The notes: generated by a model not told the origin, from the letters alone. A DNA stretch of 64,000 nt from Flavobacterium nackdongense (GCF_004355225.1 NZ_CP037933.1:2356001-2420000); one strand, 5' to 3'; positions 45,986 through 54,102 are shown, counted from the first letter of the stretch. Numbers and translations: made by a program.

Positions 45986-46142
45986 TTTAACCACAAAGAA
46001 ACGAAGAAGGCACGAAGCTCACAAAAAGGTTGTATTTTTATACAAATAAACCTGACAGGTTTTTGAAACCTGTCGGGTTTACAAAGCCTCTAAAAAATTT
46101 CTTAGCGGCCTTTGTGTCTTCTTATTTTACTTTGTGGTTAAA
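45986..46142. repeat. 157-bp TIR element with central hairpin
   Basis: The ends read TTTAACCACAAAG inwards from both sides (45986-45998 and, minus strand, 46142-46130) and further AAGAAGRCACRAAG words match. The centre is a 15-bp hairpin, AAACCTGACAGGTTT / AAACCTGTCGGGTTT (46048-46062 and 46066-46080). The element fills the whole space between two converging genes and may end both transcripts. It carries no gene. Confidence 0.7.
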
Positions 46143-46145
46143 AAA

Positions 46146-47183
46146 TTAAGGAGCAGGATCCGGAATACTTGCTTGAACTGCATTAATTTCGTTCAAGATT
46201 TCATCGGATAAAACCACATCAAAAGTGGCGATATTTTCTTTTAATTGTTCCATCGTTGTTGCGCCAATTATGGTACTAGTCAAGAAAGCTTGTTGGGTTA
46301 CAAATGCCAAAGACAATTCTGTCAATGTCAATCCGTTTTTGACCGCAATTTCATTATACAATCGAGTAGCTTCGGCACATTGTGCGCTATTGTATCTGGC
46401 AAATTGAGGAAACAAACTGAGCCTTGATTTAGGATGTTTTTCGCCTGACAAAAATTTACCGGATAATACCCCAAAAGCCATTGGCGAATATGCCAACAAA
46501 CCTACATTTTCGCGAATGCAAATCTCTGACGAAGCTGTTTCGAACAGTCTATTCAATAAGGAATACGGATTTTGAATGGTTTTTATTCTTGGGAGATTTT
46601 GGTATTTGCTTTCCTCCAGAAAACGCATAATTCCCCAAGGTGTTTCATTCGACAGTCCAATATGTTTTATTTTTCCTGCTTTGACAAAACCATCCAATGT
46701 TTCAAGGACGCTTTGAATATTGTCTTCCCAAGCATCGTGTTGTACTTTAAATCCCCGTTGCCCAAAGAAATTTGTCTTGCGTTCTGGCCAATGCAATTGA
46801 TACAAATCGATATAATCCGTTTGAAGGCGATTTAAACTTTGATCTAATGCAAATTTTAAACTGGCTGCCGAAAAATCTACTTTTTCCCGCATATACCCGA
46901 AATTTGGGTTAGGACCAGCAATTTTAGAGGCCAAAACTACCTGATCTCTATTTCCGGTTTTTTGAAACCAAGTTCCAATGATTTTCTCGGTGCTGCCATA
47001 GGTTTTTGGATTGGAAGGAATAGAATACATTTCGGCAGTGTCGAAAAAATTGACTCCATTTTCGAGGGCATAATCCATTTGGGCGTGACCTTCTGCCTCG
47101 GTATTTTGTTCTCCAAAAGTCATTGTGCCAAGGCAAATTTTACTAACTTTTATATCTGTATTGGGTAAAGTGGTGTATTTCAT
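46146..47183 (-). CDS. Aldo/keto reductase (Tas-like)
   Basis: NADP(H)-dependent TIM-barrel oxidoreductase. The 345-residue protein has the AKR catalytic Asp-Tyr in VNFFDTAEMYS, Lys in VVLASKIAGPN and His in YQLHWPERKTNFFG, with the cofactor end SLAFVTQQAFLTSTIIGATT. SNPKTYGSTEKIIGTW is characteristic of the Tas subgroup of E. coli. Its start overlaps the stop of hepT (ATGA, 4 bases), so translation is probably coupled to the toxin-antitoxin pair upstream. The physiological substrate is not known. Confidence 0.93.
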   Translation of the reverse strand: MKYTTLPNTDIKVSKICLGTMTFGEQNTEAEGHAQMDYALENGVNFFDTAEMYSIPSNPKTYGSTEKIIGTWFQKTGNRDQVVLASKIAGPNPNFGYMREKVDFSAASLKFALDQSLNRLQTDYIDLYQLHWPERKTNFFGQRGFKVQHDAWEDNIQSVLETLDGFVKAGKIKHIGLSNETPWGIMRFLEESKYQNLPRIKTIQNPYSLLNRLFETASSEICIRENVGLLAYSPMAFGVLSGKFLSGEKHPKSRLSLFPQFARYNSAQCAEATRLYNEIAVKNGLTLTELSLAFVTQQAFLTSTIIGATTMEQLKENIATFDVVLSDEILNEINAVQASIPDPAP

Positions 47184-47527
47184 TTGTTTATTCCGTCGTT
47201 TAATAAGTTTTCAACTTCTGTTTTTAATCGGGGCAGGTGATTGATAATAATTCCCCATATTTGCGGGTTTTCAATCTCGTCATATCCGTGGCTTATTTTG
47301 TTTCGAGTATTGATAATGCTGCGAGTATTAGAAATTGCAATTGCTGGATCTATATCCAAAAGTCGTTTTGTGGCTTCGCCAATTATTTCTAAATTCCTTT
47401 CCACTGCTGCTTGAACAAGTATGTTTCCATCATATAACTCAAACGATTTTGGATTTCCAATAAAGTTCTCAATATTGTCGATGCTCGTTTTTATAGCTTG
47501 CAACGCTTGATAATACTTATTGTTCAT
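47180..47527 (-). CDS. hepT: HepT-like RNase toxin
   Basis: HEPN-fold toxin of a MntA/HepT pair. The diagnostic R-x4-H-x-Y is RNKISHGY, with Arg75, His80 and Tyr82. In studied systems the Arg-His pair cuts RNA and MntA adenylylates the Tyr to silence the toxin. The 115-residue size, the ERNLEIIGEATKRL helix and the IWGIIINHLPRLK end are typical. It overlaps mntA by 11 bases and the aldo/keto reductase by 4, so the three are translationally coupled. All catalytic residues are present, so it looks active. Confidence 0.92.
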   Translation of the reverse strand: MNNKYYQALQAIKTSIDNIENFIGNPKSFELYDGNILVQAAVERNLEIIGEATKRLLDIDPAIAISNTRSIINTRNKISHGYDEIENPQIWGIIINHLPRLKTEVENLLNDGINK

Positions 47528-47831
47528 AAACTAGCTGTTTAGTTTCTTGAAGTTCCTTAATAAAATAGGGATTTTTAGGGGTTGTTTCTTGCAATAAATC
47601 GACATTTCGATGAAAAGCATCTTCAATCGCAAATTGCAAATCCCACATTAATTCACCTTTTAGTAAGGGATCGGTGATTTCAGGTTTAAAATTTATTAAA
47701 ATATCCAAATCACTTTCGTTATCAAATTTTTCAGTAAGAACTGAACCAAAAAAATAAGCGTTTTGTATATTATATTTTTTAAATAAATCAATTATGATAG
47801 GCATATTCGGTTGAAAATTTGGATGTATCAT
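47517..47831 (-). CDS. mntA: MntA-like minimal nucleotidyltransferase antitoxin
   Basis: Antitoxin of the HepT pair, expected to transfer AMP to the toxin. The polymerase-beta core G-S-x10-D-x-D is complete: Gly29-Ser30, then Asp41 and Asp43 (GSVLTEKFDNESDLDILINF). The open frame begins at 47888, but the added N-terminus is unlike the family and overlaps a terminator hairpin, so MIHPNFQPNMPIIIDLF at 47831 is preferred (104 residues). It overlaps hepT by 11 bases. Confidence 0.9.
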   Translation of the reverse strand: MIHPNFQPNMPIIIDLFKKYNIQNAYFFGSVLTEKFDNESDLDILINFKPEITDPLLKGELMWDLQFAIEDAFHRNVDLLQETTPKNPYFIKELQETKQLVYEQ

Positions 47832-47867
47832 ATTGTCGTTATTTAGTATTAGGGTGGTAAAAATACA

Positions 47868-47896
47868 AAAGGTTCGCATAAAAATCACGAACCTTT
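47868..47896 (-). terminator. Hairpin upstream of mntA
   Basis: AAAGGTTCG (47868-47876) pairs perfectly with CGAACCTTT (47888-47896). On the minus strand it lies past the OmpA-like gene's upstream side, so it precedes mntA; on the plus strand it has no T-run worth noting. It probably ends a read-through transcript into mntA or shapes the mntA leader, so the strand and role are uncertain. Confidence 0.35.
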
Positions 47897-47924
47897 GTTT
47901 AAATAGTTTTAAATTTCTGCTTTC

Positions 47925-48866
47925 TTAATCTAGATCTTGCAACATCTTAGAAATTTCATCTAATCTTGGAGTCAAGATAATTTCGATTCTACGGTTTTTG
48001 GCTTTTCCTTCGGCGGTAGCATTGCTTGCCAATGGCGAGAATTCACCTCGACCGGCAGCGGTTAAATTTTGTTTGTTGACCGCTTTATTTTCGCTTAAAA
48101 TAGCAACAATTGCCGTTGCTCTTTTGGTTGATAAATCCCAGTTGTCGGCAATGGGTCCTGAGCCTCCAAAAGGATCATCATCGGTGTGTCCTTCAATCAA
48201 AACCGAAATATCAGGGTTATCACCCAACACTTTCCCTACTTCGACAACAGCGGTTTTACCTTCTGTTCCAACGGCCCAACTTCCTGATTTGAAGAGTAAT
48301 TTATTTTCCATAGAAACATACACTTTTCCGTTTTTTTGTTCTACGGTCAAGCCTTTCCCTTCAAAACTATTCAAGGCTTTCGAAAGCGTTTCTTTGAGTT
48401 TTCGCATACTTTCTTCCTTGGCCGCAATCAAAGCTTCTAACTCTTGCAAACGTTGATTTTTTTTGTTCAATTCTTCTTGTTCTCTCGCTAAAGCTTTTTC
48501 TTTGGCTCCCAATTGCTCCAATAATTCACGGTTTTTAGCCATATTAGATTTCAAAGATTCATCGCTGTTTTTTTCTAATGCAGCGTAAGACGCTTTTAGG
48601 ACATCCATTTTTTTATTTAAAGCCGCATAATCCGCAACTGCTTTTTCGCGTTCCGATTTGACTTTGGCCAACTCTTTATTCAAAGCGTCACGCTCTAATT
48701 CGAGTTGGTTTTTTGATTGGAGCAACTCCGCATTTTCATCCGAAATGCTGCGGTTTTCTTTCTTTAAATCGGCATATTTATTTTCTAAATCATTGTAAAT
48801 CTTCTTAGAAACGCAAGAAGTTGATAGGGCTACAATCAGCAATCCGAGGGAAATTCTTTTTATCAT
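47925..48866 (-). CDS. OmpA-family lipoprotein with coiled coil
   Basis: A 313-residue outer-membrane lipoprotein with Cys18 in the lipobox STSC. Residues about 25-165 are a long heptad-rich coiled coil (ENKYADLKKENRSISDENAE, LEALIAAKEESMRKL). Residues about 185-310 form an OmpA-C/MotB-like peptidoglycan-binding domain (VLIEGHTDDDPFGGSG, NWDLSTKRATAIVAIL, AAGRGEFSPLASN, AKNRRIEIILTP). It is expected to tie the outer membrane to peptidoglycan. It stands alone between xthA and the mntA-hepT operon; the gene upstream is separated by a dyad at 48891-48905. Confidence 0.92.
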   Translation of the reverse strand: MIKRISLGLLIVALSTSCVSKKIYNDLENKYADLKKENRSISDENAELLQSKNQLELERDALNKELAKVKSEREKAVADYAALNKKMDVLKASYAALEKNSDESLKSNMAKNRELLEQLGAKEKALAREQEELNKKNQRLQELEALIAAKEESMRKLKETLSKALNSFEGKGLTVEQKNGKVYVSMENKLLFKSGSWAVGTEGKTAVVEVGKVLGDNPDISVLIEGHTDDDPFGGSGPIADNWDLSTKRATAIVAILSENKAVNKQNLTAAGRGEFSPLASNATAEGKAKNRRIEIILTPRLDEISKMLQDLD

Positions 48867-48890
48867 TTTAAATTTTGTTTTTAGTTATTT

Positions 48891-48905
48891 AACCCTGTCA
48901 GGGTT
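48891..48905. repeat. AACCCTG-T-CAGGGTT dyad
   Basis: A perfect 7-bp dyad just after the xthA stop and before the OmpA-like start. It shares its CCTG-CAGG core with the hairpins at 5750-5778 and 46048-46080. It may be a small terminator or a remnant of a dispersed hairpin. Confidence 0.5.
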
Positions 48906-48913
48906 GGCTAAAT

Positions 48914-49678
48914 TTATTCTATTTCCACCAAACTCGGACAATGGTCAGAATGTTTGGCTTCCGGTAATATAACGGCTCTTTTGATTTTTTGTTTTAACGG
49001 TTCGCTAACTAAGCAATAATCGATGCGCCAACCTTTGTTTTCTAATCTTGCCGAAGGAAATCGCATTGTCCACCAAGTGTAATTATTAGGTTCTTTGTTT
49101 AAATGTCGGAAGCTGTCAATGAATCCGCTTTTCATAAAACCGTCCAACCAAGCTCTTTCTTCGGGTAAAAATCCTGAAACTTTCTTATTGCGAATAGGAT
49201 CGTGAATGTCAATTGCCTCGTGGCAAATGTTGTAATCACCGCAAATTACCAAATTTGGAACTTCTTTTTTAAGCTCGTTAATATAGTTTTGAAAATCATC
49301 CATAAACATAAATTTGTGCTCGAGTCTTTCGATATTAGTTCCCGATGGAAGGTACAAACTCATCACCGATACATCGTCAAAATCGACCCGAATGTTTCTT
49401 CCCTCGAAATCCATATGCTCGATTCCGGTTCCGTAAACCACATTATTAGGTTTTGTTTTCGACAAAATAGCCACACCGCTATAGCCTTTTTTGGTGGCTG
49501 GAAACCAATAATGAAAAGGATAGCCCGCCAATTCAAAATCTAATAGTGGAATTTGCTCAGGAGTCGCCTTAATTTCCTGAAGACAAATCACATCGGGATC
49601 GGCTTGTTGCAACCAATCGATAAAACCCTTGGAAATTGCGGATCGAATACCGTTGACATTATAGGAAATGATTTTCAT
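48914..49678 (-). CDS. xthA: Exodeoxyribonuclease III
   Basis: AP endonuclease and 3'-5' exonuclease of base-excision repair. The 254-residue protein has the metal-binding Asn in SYNVNGIRSA and Glu in VICLQEIKATPEQIP, the GYSGVAILSK segment, the catalytic GDYNICHEAID (Asp, Asn) and the C-terminal SDHCPSLVEIE (Asp-His). Length and start are standard. It has no obvious operon partner. Two TACTTTTG boxes on the minus strand upstream may be its promoter. Confidence 0.96.
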   Translation of the reverse strand: MKIISYNVNGIRSAISKGFIDWLQQADPDVICLQEIKATPEQIPLLDFELAGYPFHYWFPATKKGYSGVAILSKTKPNNVVYGTGIEHMDFEGRNIRVDFDDVSVMSLYLPSGTNIERLEHKFMFMDDFQNYINELKKEVPNLVICGDYNICHEAIDIHDPIRNKKVSGFLPEERAWLDGFMKSGFIDSFRHLNKEPNNYTWWTMRFPSARLENKGWRIDYCLVSEPLKQKIKRAVILPEAKHSDHCPSLVEIE

Positions 49679-49698
49679 ACTTTTTTATATTTAAGTTT

Positions 49699-49716
49699 CA
49701 AAAGTAATCAAAAGTA
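49699..49716 (-). promoter_or_regulatory. xthA: Two candidate -7 boxes of xthA
   Basis: TACTTTTG occurs twice on the minus strand (49706-49699 and 49716-49709), both fitting TAnnTTTG, 20 and 30 bases before the xthA ATG. No -33 TTG is clear. Confidence 0.4.
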
Positions 49717-49759
49717 TAAAGATTGATAGCTAAAAATGATAGAAAATGGAGTTTTTTGC

Positions 49760-49767
49760 TATCTTTG
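49760..49767 (+). promoter_or_regulatory. -7 box deciding the OlsF-type gene start
   Basis: TATCTTTG fits TAnnTTTG and lies inside the longest open frame, which begins at 49746. Transcription would start past that ATG, so the next ATG (49797) is the likely start. Confidence 0.5.
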
Positions 49768-49796
49768 TTACCTGCTCAAAAAATCATAAACTAGAT

Positions 49797-51599
49797 ATGG
49801 GTTTAGTAACCGCAAAAGAAGTGGCCAAAGCAATAAATACGGATAAGTACGGCCTTTTAGGTACTTTTTCGGGTTGGTTGTTGATGAAAGTTTTAAAAAT
49901 TTCTACCTTAAATAAAATATACGACAGAAACAAACACTTGAGCGAAGTGGAGTTTTTGAATGCTATTTTAGATGAATTCCAAATCAAATTCGAAATTCCT
50001 GAAGAAGATTTCAAACGTTTGCCTAAAGATGGCGCTTATATTACTATTTCTAACCATCCATTGGGTGGCATTGACGGTATTTTGCTTTTGAAATTAATGT
50101 TGGAAAAAGAACCTAATTTCAAAATCATTGCCAATTTTCTCTTGCATCGTATCGACCCGATGAAACCGTATATTATGCCAGTCAATCCTTTCGAAAATCA
50201 CAAAGATGCCAAATCGAGCGTGATTGGAATCAAGGAAACCTTGCGACATTTGAGAGACGGAAAACCCCTAGGAATGTTTCCAGCCGGGGAGGTTTCGACC
50301 TATAAAGACGGCAAACTAATGGTGGATAGAGAATGGGAAGAAGGCGCCATAAAAGTCATTCGAAAAGCACAAGTTCCTGTTGTACCCATTTATTTTCATG
50401 CTAAAAACAGCAGTTTATTTTATTTCCTTTCGAAAATAAGCGACACTTTGCGCACCGCAAAATTGCCTTCGGAATTGTTGACTCAAAAAAATCGAGTGAT
50501 AAAAGTTCGTATCGGAAAACCCATTTCGGTAGCAGAGCAAAATGAACTCACCACCATCGAAGAGTTTTCAGAATTTTTGAGACGAAAAACCTATATGTTG
50601 GCCAATCCGTTCGAAAAAGAAACTCCTTTTTTACCCAAACCCAATTTAAAACTGCCCAAGAATCCGAAGCAAATAGTTCGCGCCGCCAGTGAAGATAAAA
50701 TGCTTTCGGAAATAAATTCCTTACGCGAAAAAGATTGCCGATTATTGGAAAGCAAAAACTACGAAGTGTTCTTTGCCAAAGCCGAAGAAATGCCCAATTT
50801 GCTGCACGAAATTGGTCGTTTGCGCGAAATTACATTCCGAGAAGTTGGCGAAGGCACGAACGAATCTATCGATATTGATTCCTACGACACCCATTATCGT
50901 CATTTGTTTTTATGGGATGGCGATGCCAAAAAAATTGCCGGAGCCTATAGAATGGGATTGGGTTCAGAAATTTATCCCAATTACGGCATTGAAGGCTTTT
51001 ACCTGACCGATTTGTTCCGATTTGAACCCGAATTGTACGATATGCTCCACCATTCAATCGAGATGGGACGCGCCTTTATCGTCAAAGAATACCAACAAAA
51101 GCCAATGCCTCTTTTCCTGCTTTGGAAAGGAATTATTCATATCACGCTACGTCATCCTGAACATAAATTCCTACTTGGCGGTGTAAGTATTAGCAATCAA
51201 TTTTCGAATTTCTCGAAATCATTGATGATTGAATTCATGAAATCGAATTTTTATGATCCTTACATTGCCCAATACATTCACCCTAAAAAAGAATTTAAAG
51301 TCAAACTAAAAGATGCCGACAAGGACTTTATTTTTGATGAAGCCGAAGCCGATTTGAATAAATTTGACAAATTGATTGATGAATTAGAGCCCGGCGCTTT
51401 GCGTTTGCCTGTTTTAATCAAAAAATACATCAAACAAAATGCGCGTGTCATTGCTTTTAACGTGGACCCATTGTTCAACAACGCTATTGACGGTTTAATG
51501 TACATTCGAATTTCGGACCTTCCGGACAGTACCGTAAAACCAGTTATGGAAGAATTTCAAGCAGAATTAGAACGAAAATTGACTGAGAAAGAAGAGTGA
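49797..51599 (+). CDS. olsF: Bifunctional aminolipid acyltransferase (OlsF type)
   Basis: Two acyltransferase domains are fused. Residues about 70-270 resemble PlsC/OlsA O-acyltransferases (ISNHPLGGIDGI and MFPAGEVSTYKDGK in place of NHx4D and EGTR). Residues about 320-560 resemble OlsB N-acyltransferases (LREITFREVGEGTN, GAYRMGLGSEI, FYLTDLFRF, MGRAFIVKEYQQ). OlsF of Serratia and Flavobacterium johnsoniae has this plan and makes ornithine lipid unaided, with the N-terminal domain doing the O-acylation; in Bacteroides, separate proteins make glycine lipids, so the amino acid acylated here is uncertain. The start at 49797 (MGLVTAKEVAKAINTD) follows the promoter box; the open frame extends 17 codons upstream. 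It stands alone, followed by a hairpin flanked by direct repeats. Confidence 0.85.
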   Translation: MGLVTAKEVAKAINTDKYGLLGTFSGWLLMKVLKISTLNKIYDRNKHLSEVEFLNAILDEFQIKFEIPEEDFKRLPKDGAYITISNHPLGGIDGILLLKLMLEKEPNFKIIANFLLHRIDPMKPYIMPVNPFENHKDAKSSVIGIKETLRHLRDGKPLGMFPAGEVSTYKDGKLMVDREWEEGAIKVIRKAQVPVVPIYFHAKNSSLFYFLSKISDTLRTAKLPSELLTQKNRVIKVRIGKPISVAEQNELTTIEEFSEFLRRKTYMLANPFEKETPFLPKPNLKLPKNPKQIVRAASEDKMLSEINSLREKDCRLLESKNYEVFFAKAEEMPNLLHEIGRLREITFREVGEGTNESIDIDSYDTHYRHLFLWDGDAKKIAGAYRMGLGSEIYPNYGIEGFYLTDLFRFEPELYDMLHHSIEMGRAFIVKEYQQKPMPLFLLWKGIIHITLRHPEHKFLLGGVSISNQFSNFSKSLMIEFMKSNFYDPYIAQYIHPKKEFKVKLKDADKDFIFDEAEADLNKFDKLIDELEPGALRLPVLIKKYIKQNARVIAFNVDPLFNNAIDGLMYIRISDLPDSTVKPVMEEFQAELERKLTEKEE

Positions 51600-51642
51600 T
51601 TTTAGATTTCAGTCCCGAGGCTTCGGGAGCAGATTTTAGATT
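51598..51642 (+). repeat. Hairpin flanked by direct repeats after the OlsF-type gene
   Basis: The hairpin TCCCGAGGCTTCGGGA (51613-51628) is bracketed by GATTTTAGATT at 51598-51608 and 51632-51642. The same 16-nt hairpin type is at 26401 and 42449. The flanking direct repeats look like a duplicated target or a small composite unit. Confidence 0.6.
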
Positions 51643-51651
51643 CTATTGGTT

Positions 51652-52116
51652 TTACCTCCAAATCGATTGACGCAAAATATCATCAATAGAATTATTTTTT
51701 ATAAAATAAATAATTCTAATAAAATGATAACTTGCTAGAAAAATAGCCAATCCATAGGCCAATTTTTTATTAAAAAGAAGCTGATTGAAATATTCCTTGT
51801 TGGTTATTAATTCTGTGCTAAGAACTATAATTGTCGCAACACAAAACGCAACTACCAAGGGTCCAAAAATATTGAAATACAAGCTTTTGTATACATCTCC
51901 TTCATAAAAATAAACCAATGATTTTGTCATTCCGCAACCCGGACAAGGAAAACCACTTAGCATTTTCAGCGGACACAAAGACTGATCCGTTTCAAGATGC
52001 GCATTCTGATCGAAATAGATTAAAAAAAACGGAACCATCAACGTTATGAAAGCGCCGATGATTCCGTAAATTTTACGTTTTGACTTGGTATTAATTGTAT
52101 AATTTATTGATGTCAT
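51652..52116 (-). CDS. DUF2752 membrane protein
   Basis: A small integral membrane protein of about 154 residues with three predicted membrane segments (IYGIIGAFITLMVPFFLIYF; LVVAFCVATIIVLST; LAYGLAIFLASYHFIRIIYF). Between the first and second lies the DUF2752 signature CPLKMLSGFPCPGCGMTKS, a Cys-rich motif. The function is unknown. The start at 52116 (MTSINYT) is preferred over 52125 because it is nearer the family N-terminus. Its 5' end overlaps the 3' end of the DUF4234 gene by 26 bases, so they are coupled. Confidence 0.88.
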   Translation of the reverse strand: MTSINYTINTKSKRKIYGIIGAFITLMVPFFLIYFDQNAHLETDQSLCPLKMLSGFPCPGCGMTKSLVYFYEGDVYKSLYFNIFGPLVVAFCVATIIVLSTELITNKEYFNQLLFNKKLAYGLAIFLASYHFIRIIYFIKNNSIDDILRQSIWR

Positions 52117-52474
52117 TTTGAACAATCATGGCAGCTGCCATCGGGAAGAAAAATCCTAAAACAATCAATAAGGTGGAATCGTCTTTTTGCGGATAACCAA
52201 TGCGTCTGTACACTTCTGGCAACCCTTCTCTTCCAGCTAAATAAAAGAAATAAACGTTGATAGGAAAACAACATCCTGCAAAAATAGCAATTGGCGACGA
52301 AATTACTTCGCGGCCTGTGACTGCATTCAACACTTCGGCCACTTTGATATTCCAATAGATATGATACAATCCGCAAGTGATAAATCCGAGTATTAAAACA
52401 ATGACTGGATCGACTTTGAATACGGGAATTGGGTTATTGGGCTGATTCCAATGTTCGGTAATGGTGTTTTCCAT
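52091..52474 (-). CDS. DUF4234 membrane protein
   Basis: A 127-residue membrane protein with the DUF4234 pattern: VDPVIVLILGFITCGLYHIY, YWNIKVAEVLNAVTGREVIS, then two further hydrophobic segments (FAGCCFPINVYFFYLAGREG; LIVLGFFFPMAAAMIVQND). No function is known. It is upstream of and overlaps the DUF2752 gene, making a two-gene membrane operon downstream of the dehydrogenase/VOC fusion (37-base gap). Confidence 0.85.
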   Translation of the reverse strand: MENTITEHWNQPNNPIPVFKVDPVIVLILGFITCGLYHIYWNIKVAEVLNAVTGREVISSPIAIFAGCCFPINVYFFYLAGREGLPEVYRRIGYPQKDDSTLLIVLGFFFPMAAAMIVQNDINKLYN

Positions 52475-52511
52475 AGGTTGATTTTTAATAGTTTAGGTAA
52501 AAATATAAAAA

Positions 52512-53861
52512 TTATTGAAATGCTTTGTCGATTGGTTCCCAAAGTTCAATTTTATTTCCTTCTGGGTCTAAAATCCAGCCAAATTTTCCATAATCGTAAG
52601 TCTCCATTTCTCCTACAACTGTTACACCTTCTTCTGATAATTTTTTTAATAAATTTTCTAAATCGTGCACTCTGAAGTTTTGCATAAACTCTTTTTGGCT
52701 TGGCTCGAAGTAGTTTGTGTCATTCGCAAAAGGCGACCATTGGGTTGAGCAATCGTTTCCAGCAGTATCTTTCCACCAAAAAGTAGCCCCATAATCATCG
52801 GTTTGCAAACCTAAATGTTTGCCATACCAAGCTACAAGTGCTTTGGAATCTTTGGCTTTAAAGAAAAACCCGCCAATTCCAGTAACTCTTTTTTCCGTCT
52901 CGGTTTCATTGGGTTTCGCAAAGTATTTTGCTTTTATTTTATCGACAATCACTTGTGCCAATCGTTGGTGACTTTCGAATGTCCAACCGGCGATGTGTGG
53001 AGAGAGAATTACATTTTTGGCTTTTAATAAATATCGAAAGGCTACAGGAGTTTCTTTGTGTGTAAAAAGTGTTTCGAAGGACAACTTTTCATATTCCAAA
53101 ACATCTAAACCAGCTCCGAGAATTTTTCCTTTTTTCATCGCTTCGACTAAATCGGCGGTGACAATATTTTTCCCTCTCGAAGTGTTGATAATCCAAAACG
53201 GATTGGCAAAAGCATTGATAAAATCGGCATCAACCATTTTATCCGTTTCGGGTGTCCAAGGAATGTGCAAGCTTAAAACATCGGTTTTTTGTTGTAATTC
53301 TTCGAGTGAAACTTGTTTGGCATTGGCATCGCCCACATTTTCCAGAATATCGTAACACAAAACTTCAACCTCAAAACCTCGCAATTTTTTGGCGAAAGAT
53401 TTTCCCATATTACCATAGCCGATGATGCCTACCGTTTTGCCATCGAGTTCGTGACCACGGTTTTTTTCTCGGTTCCAATGACCTGATTTTATTTCGCTGT
53501 CGGCTTGATTCAAATTATTAAAAAGTGATAAAATCATTCCCAAACTATGTTCTGCAACGGCATTTCTATTGCCCTCGGGAGAGGCGATAAGTTGAATATT
53601 TTTCGACAATGCATACTCACAATCGATGCTTTCCAAACCGGCACCCACTCGCGCAATAAATTGCAAATTGGTCGCTTGGTCCAAAAATGTTTTATCGATT
53701 TTGAATCGGCTGCGAATGACAATTCCCTGATAATCTTGAATTTTGGCTTCGATTTCCGCTTTCGAAGAAGTGAAATCTTCGTGATTTATAAATCCCGCTT
53801 CTTGTAATTGATTCCAAAGCAGTGGGTGATTGCTATCGATATGAAGGATTTTGATGTCCAT
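52512..53861 (-). CDS. D-2-hydroxyacid dehydrogenase fused to a VOC/glyoxalase domain
   Basis: Residues 1-315 are a complete NAD-dependent D-2-hydroxyacid dehydrogenase resembling phosphoglycerate dehydrogenase (SerA-like): IARVGAGLESID, VGIIGYGNMGKSFAKKL (nucleotide-binding GxGxxG), LHIPWTPETDKMVD, INTSRGKNIVTADLV (Arg) and LSPHIAGWTFES (His). From about 323 (RVTGIGGFFFKAKDSKALVA, WYGKHLGLQ) to the end (GWILDPEGNKIELWEPID) is a VOC domain of the glyoxalase/bleomycin type that normally begins as a separate protein. The frame runs through with no stop. Linker: KPNETETEK. The fusion pairs an oxidoreductase with a metal-dependent isomerase/dioxygenase fold. The substrate is unknown. A sequencing error is unlikely to make two in-frame domains but is not excluded. 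Confidence 0.88.
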   Translation of the reverse strand: MDIKILHIDSNHPLLWNQLQEAGFINHEDFTSSKAEIEAKIQDYQGIVIRSRFKIDKTFLDQATNLQFIARVGAGLESIDCEYALSKNIQLIASPEGNRNAVAEHSLGMILSLFNNLNQADSEIKSGHWNREKNRGHELDGKTVGIIGYGNMGKSFAKKLRGFEVEVLCYDILENVGDANAKQVSLEELQQKTDVLSLHIPWTPETDKMVDADFINAFANPFWIINTSRGKNIVTADLVEAMKKGKILGAGLDVLEYEKLSFETLFTHKETPVAFRYLLKAKNVILSPHIAGWTFESHQRLAQVIVDKIKAKYFAKPNETETEKRVTGIGGFFFKAKDSKALVAWYGKHLGLQTDDYGATFWWKDTAGNDCSTQWSPFANDTNYFEPSQKEFMQNFRVHDLENLLKKLSEEGVTVVGEMETYDYGKFGWILDPEGNKIELWEPIDKAFQ

Positions 53862-53965
53862 AAAATGTATTTCTAATTTTGATTTACCAAAATAACAAAA
53901 AAATTGCGATTTTTCGATTTGTAAATGGATTTAAACCGTTTTATTTTAAATTTTTATTGAATAAC

Positions 53966-54042
53966 TTTGTCATTCTGACGAAGGAAGAATCCCAACAAAA
54001 CTGATCAACAAAATGAGATTCTTCCTTCGTCAGAATGACAAA
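53966..54042. repeat. 26-bp perfect inverted repeat
   Basis: The 26 bases at 53966-53991 are the exact reverse complement of 54017-54042, with 25 bases between. The arm contains CATTCTGACGAAGGAAGAAT, a word I know as a dispersed intergenic repeat in Bacteroidota. It lies in the divergent space between the dehydrogenase/VOC gene and nhaA and could form a long hairpin in RNA. Confidence 0.85.
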
Positions 54043-54102
54043 TTACTGGCTCGTTTTTGTCTGTAAATTAATAGTTAACAAGGATTTAGAGTTGCAATTG
54101 CG

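Noticed and set aside
52512..53861. Treating the dehydrogenase/VOC gene as two genes joined by a lost stop
   Set aside because: Possible in history, but the frame is open throughout with a linker and no start signal at the junction, so it is listed as a fusion.
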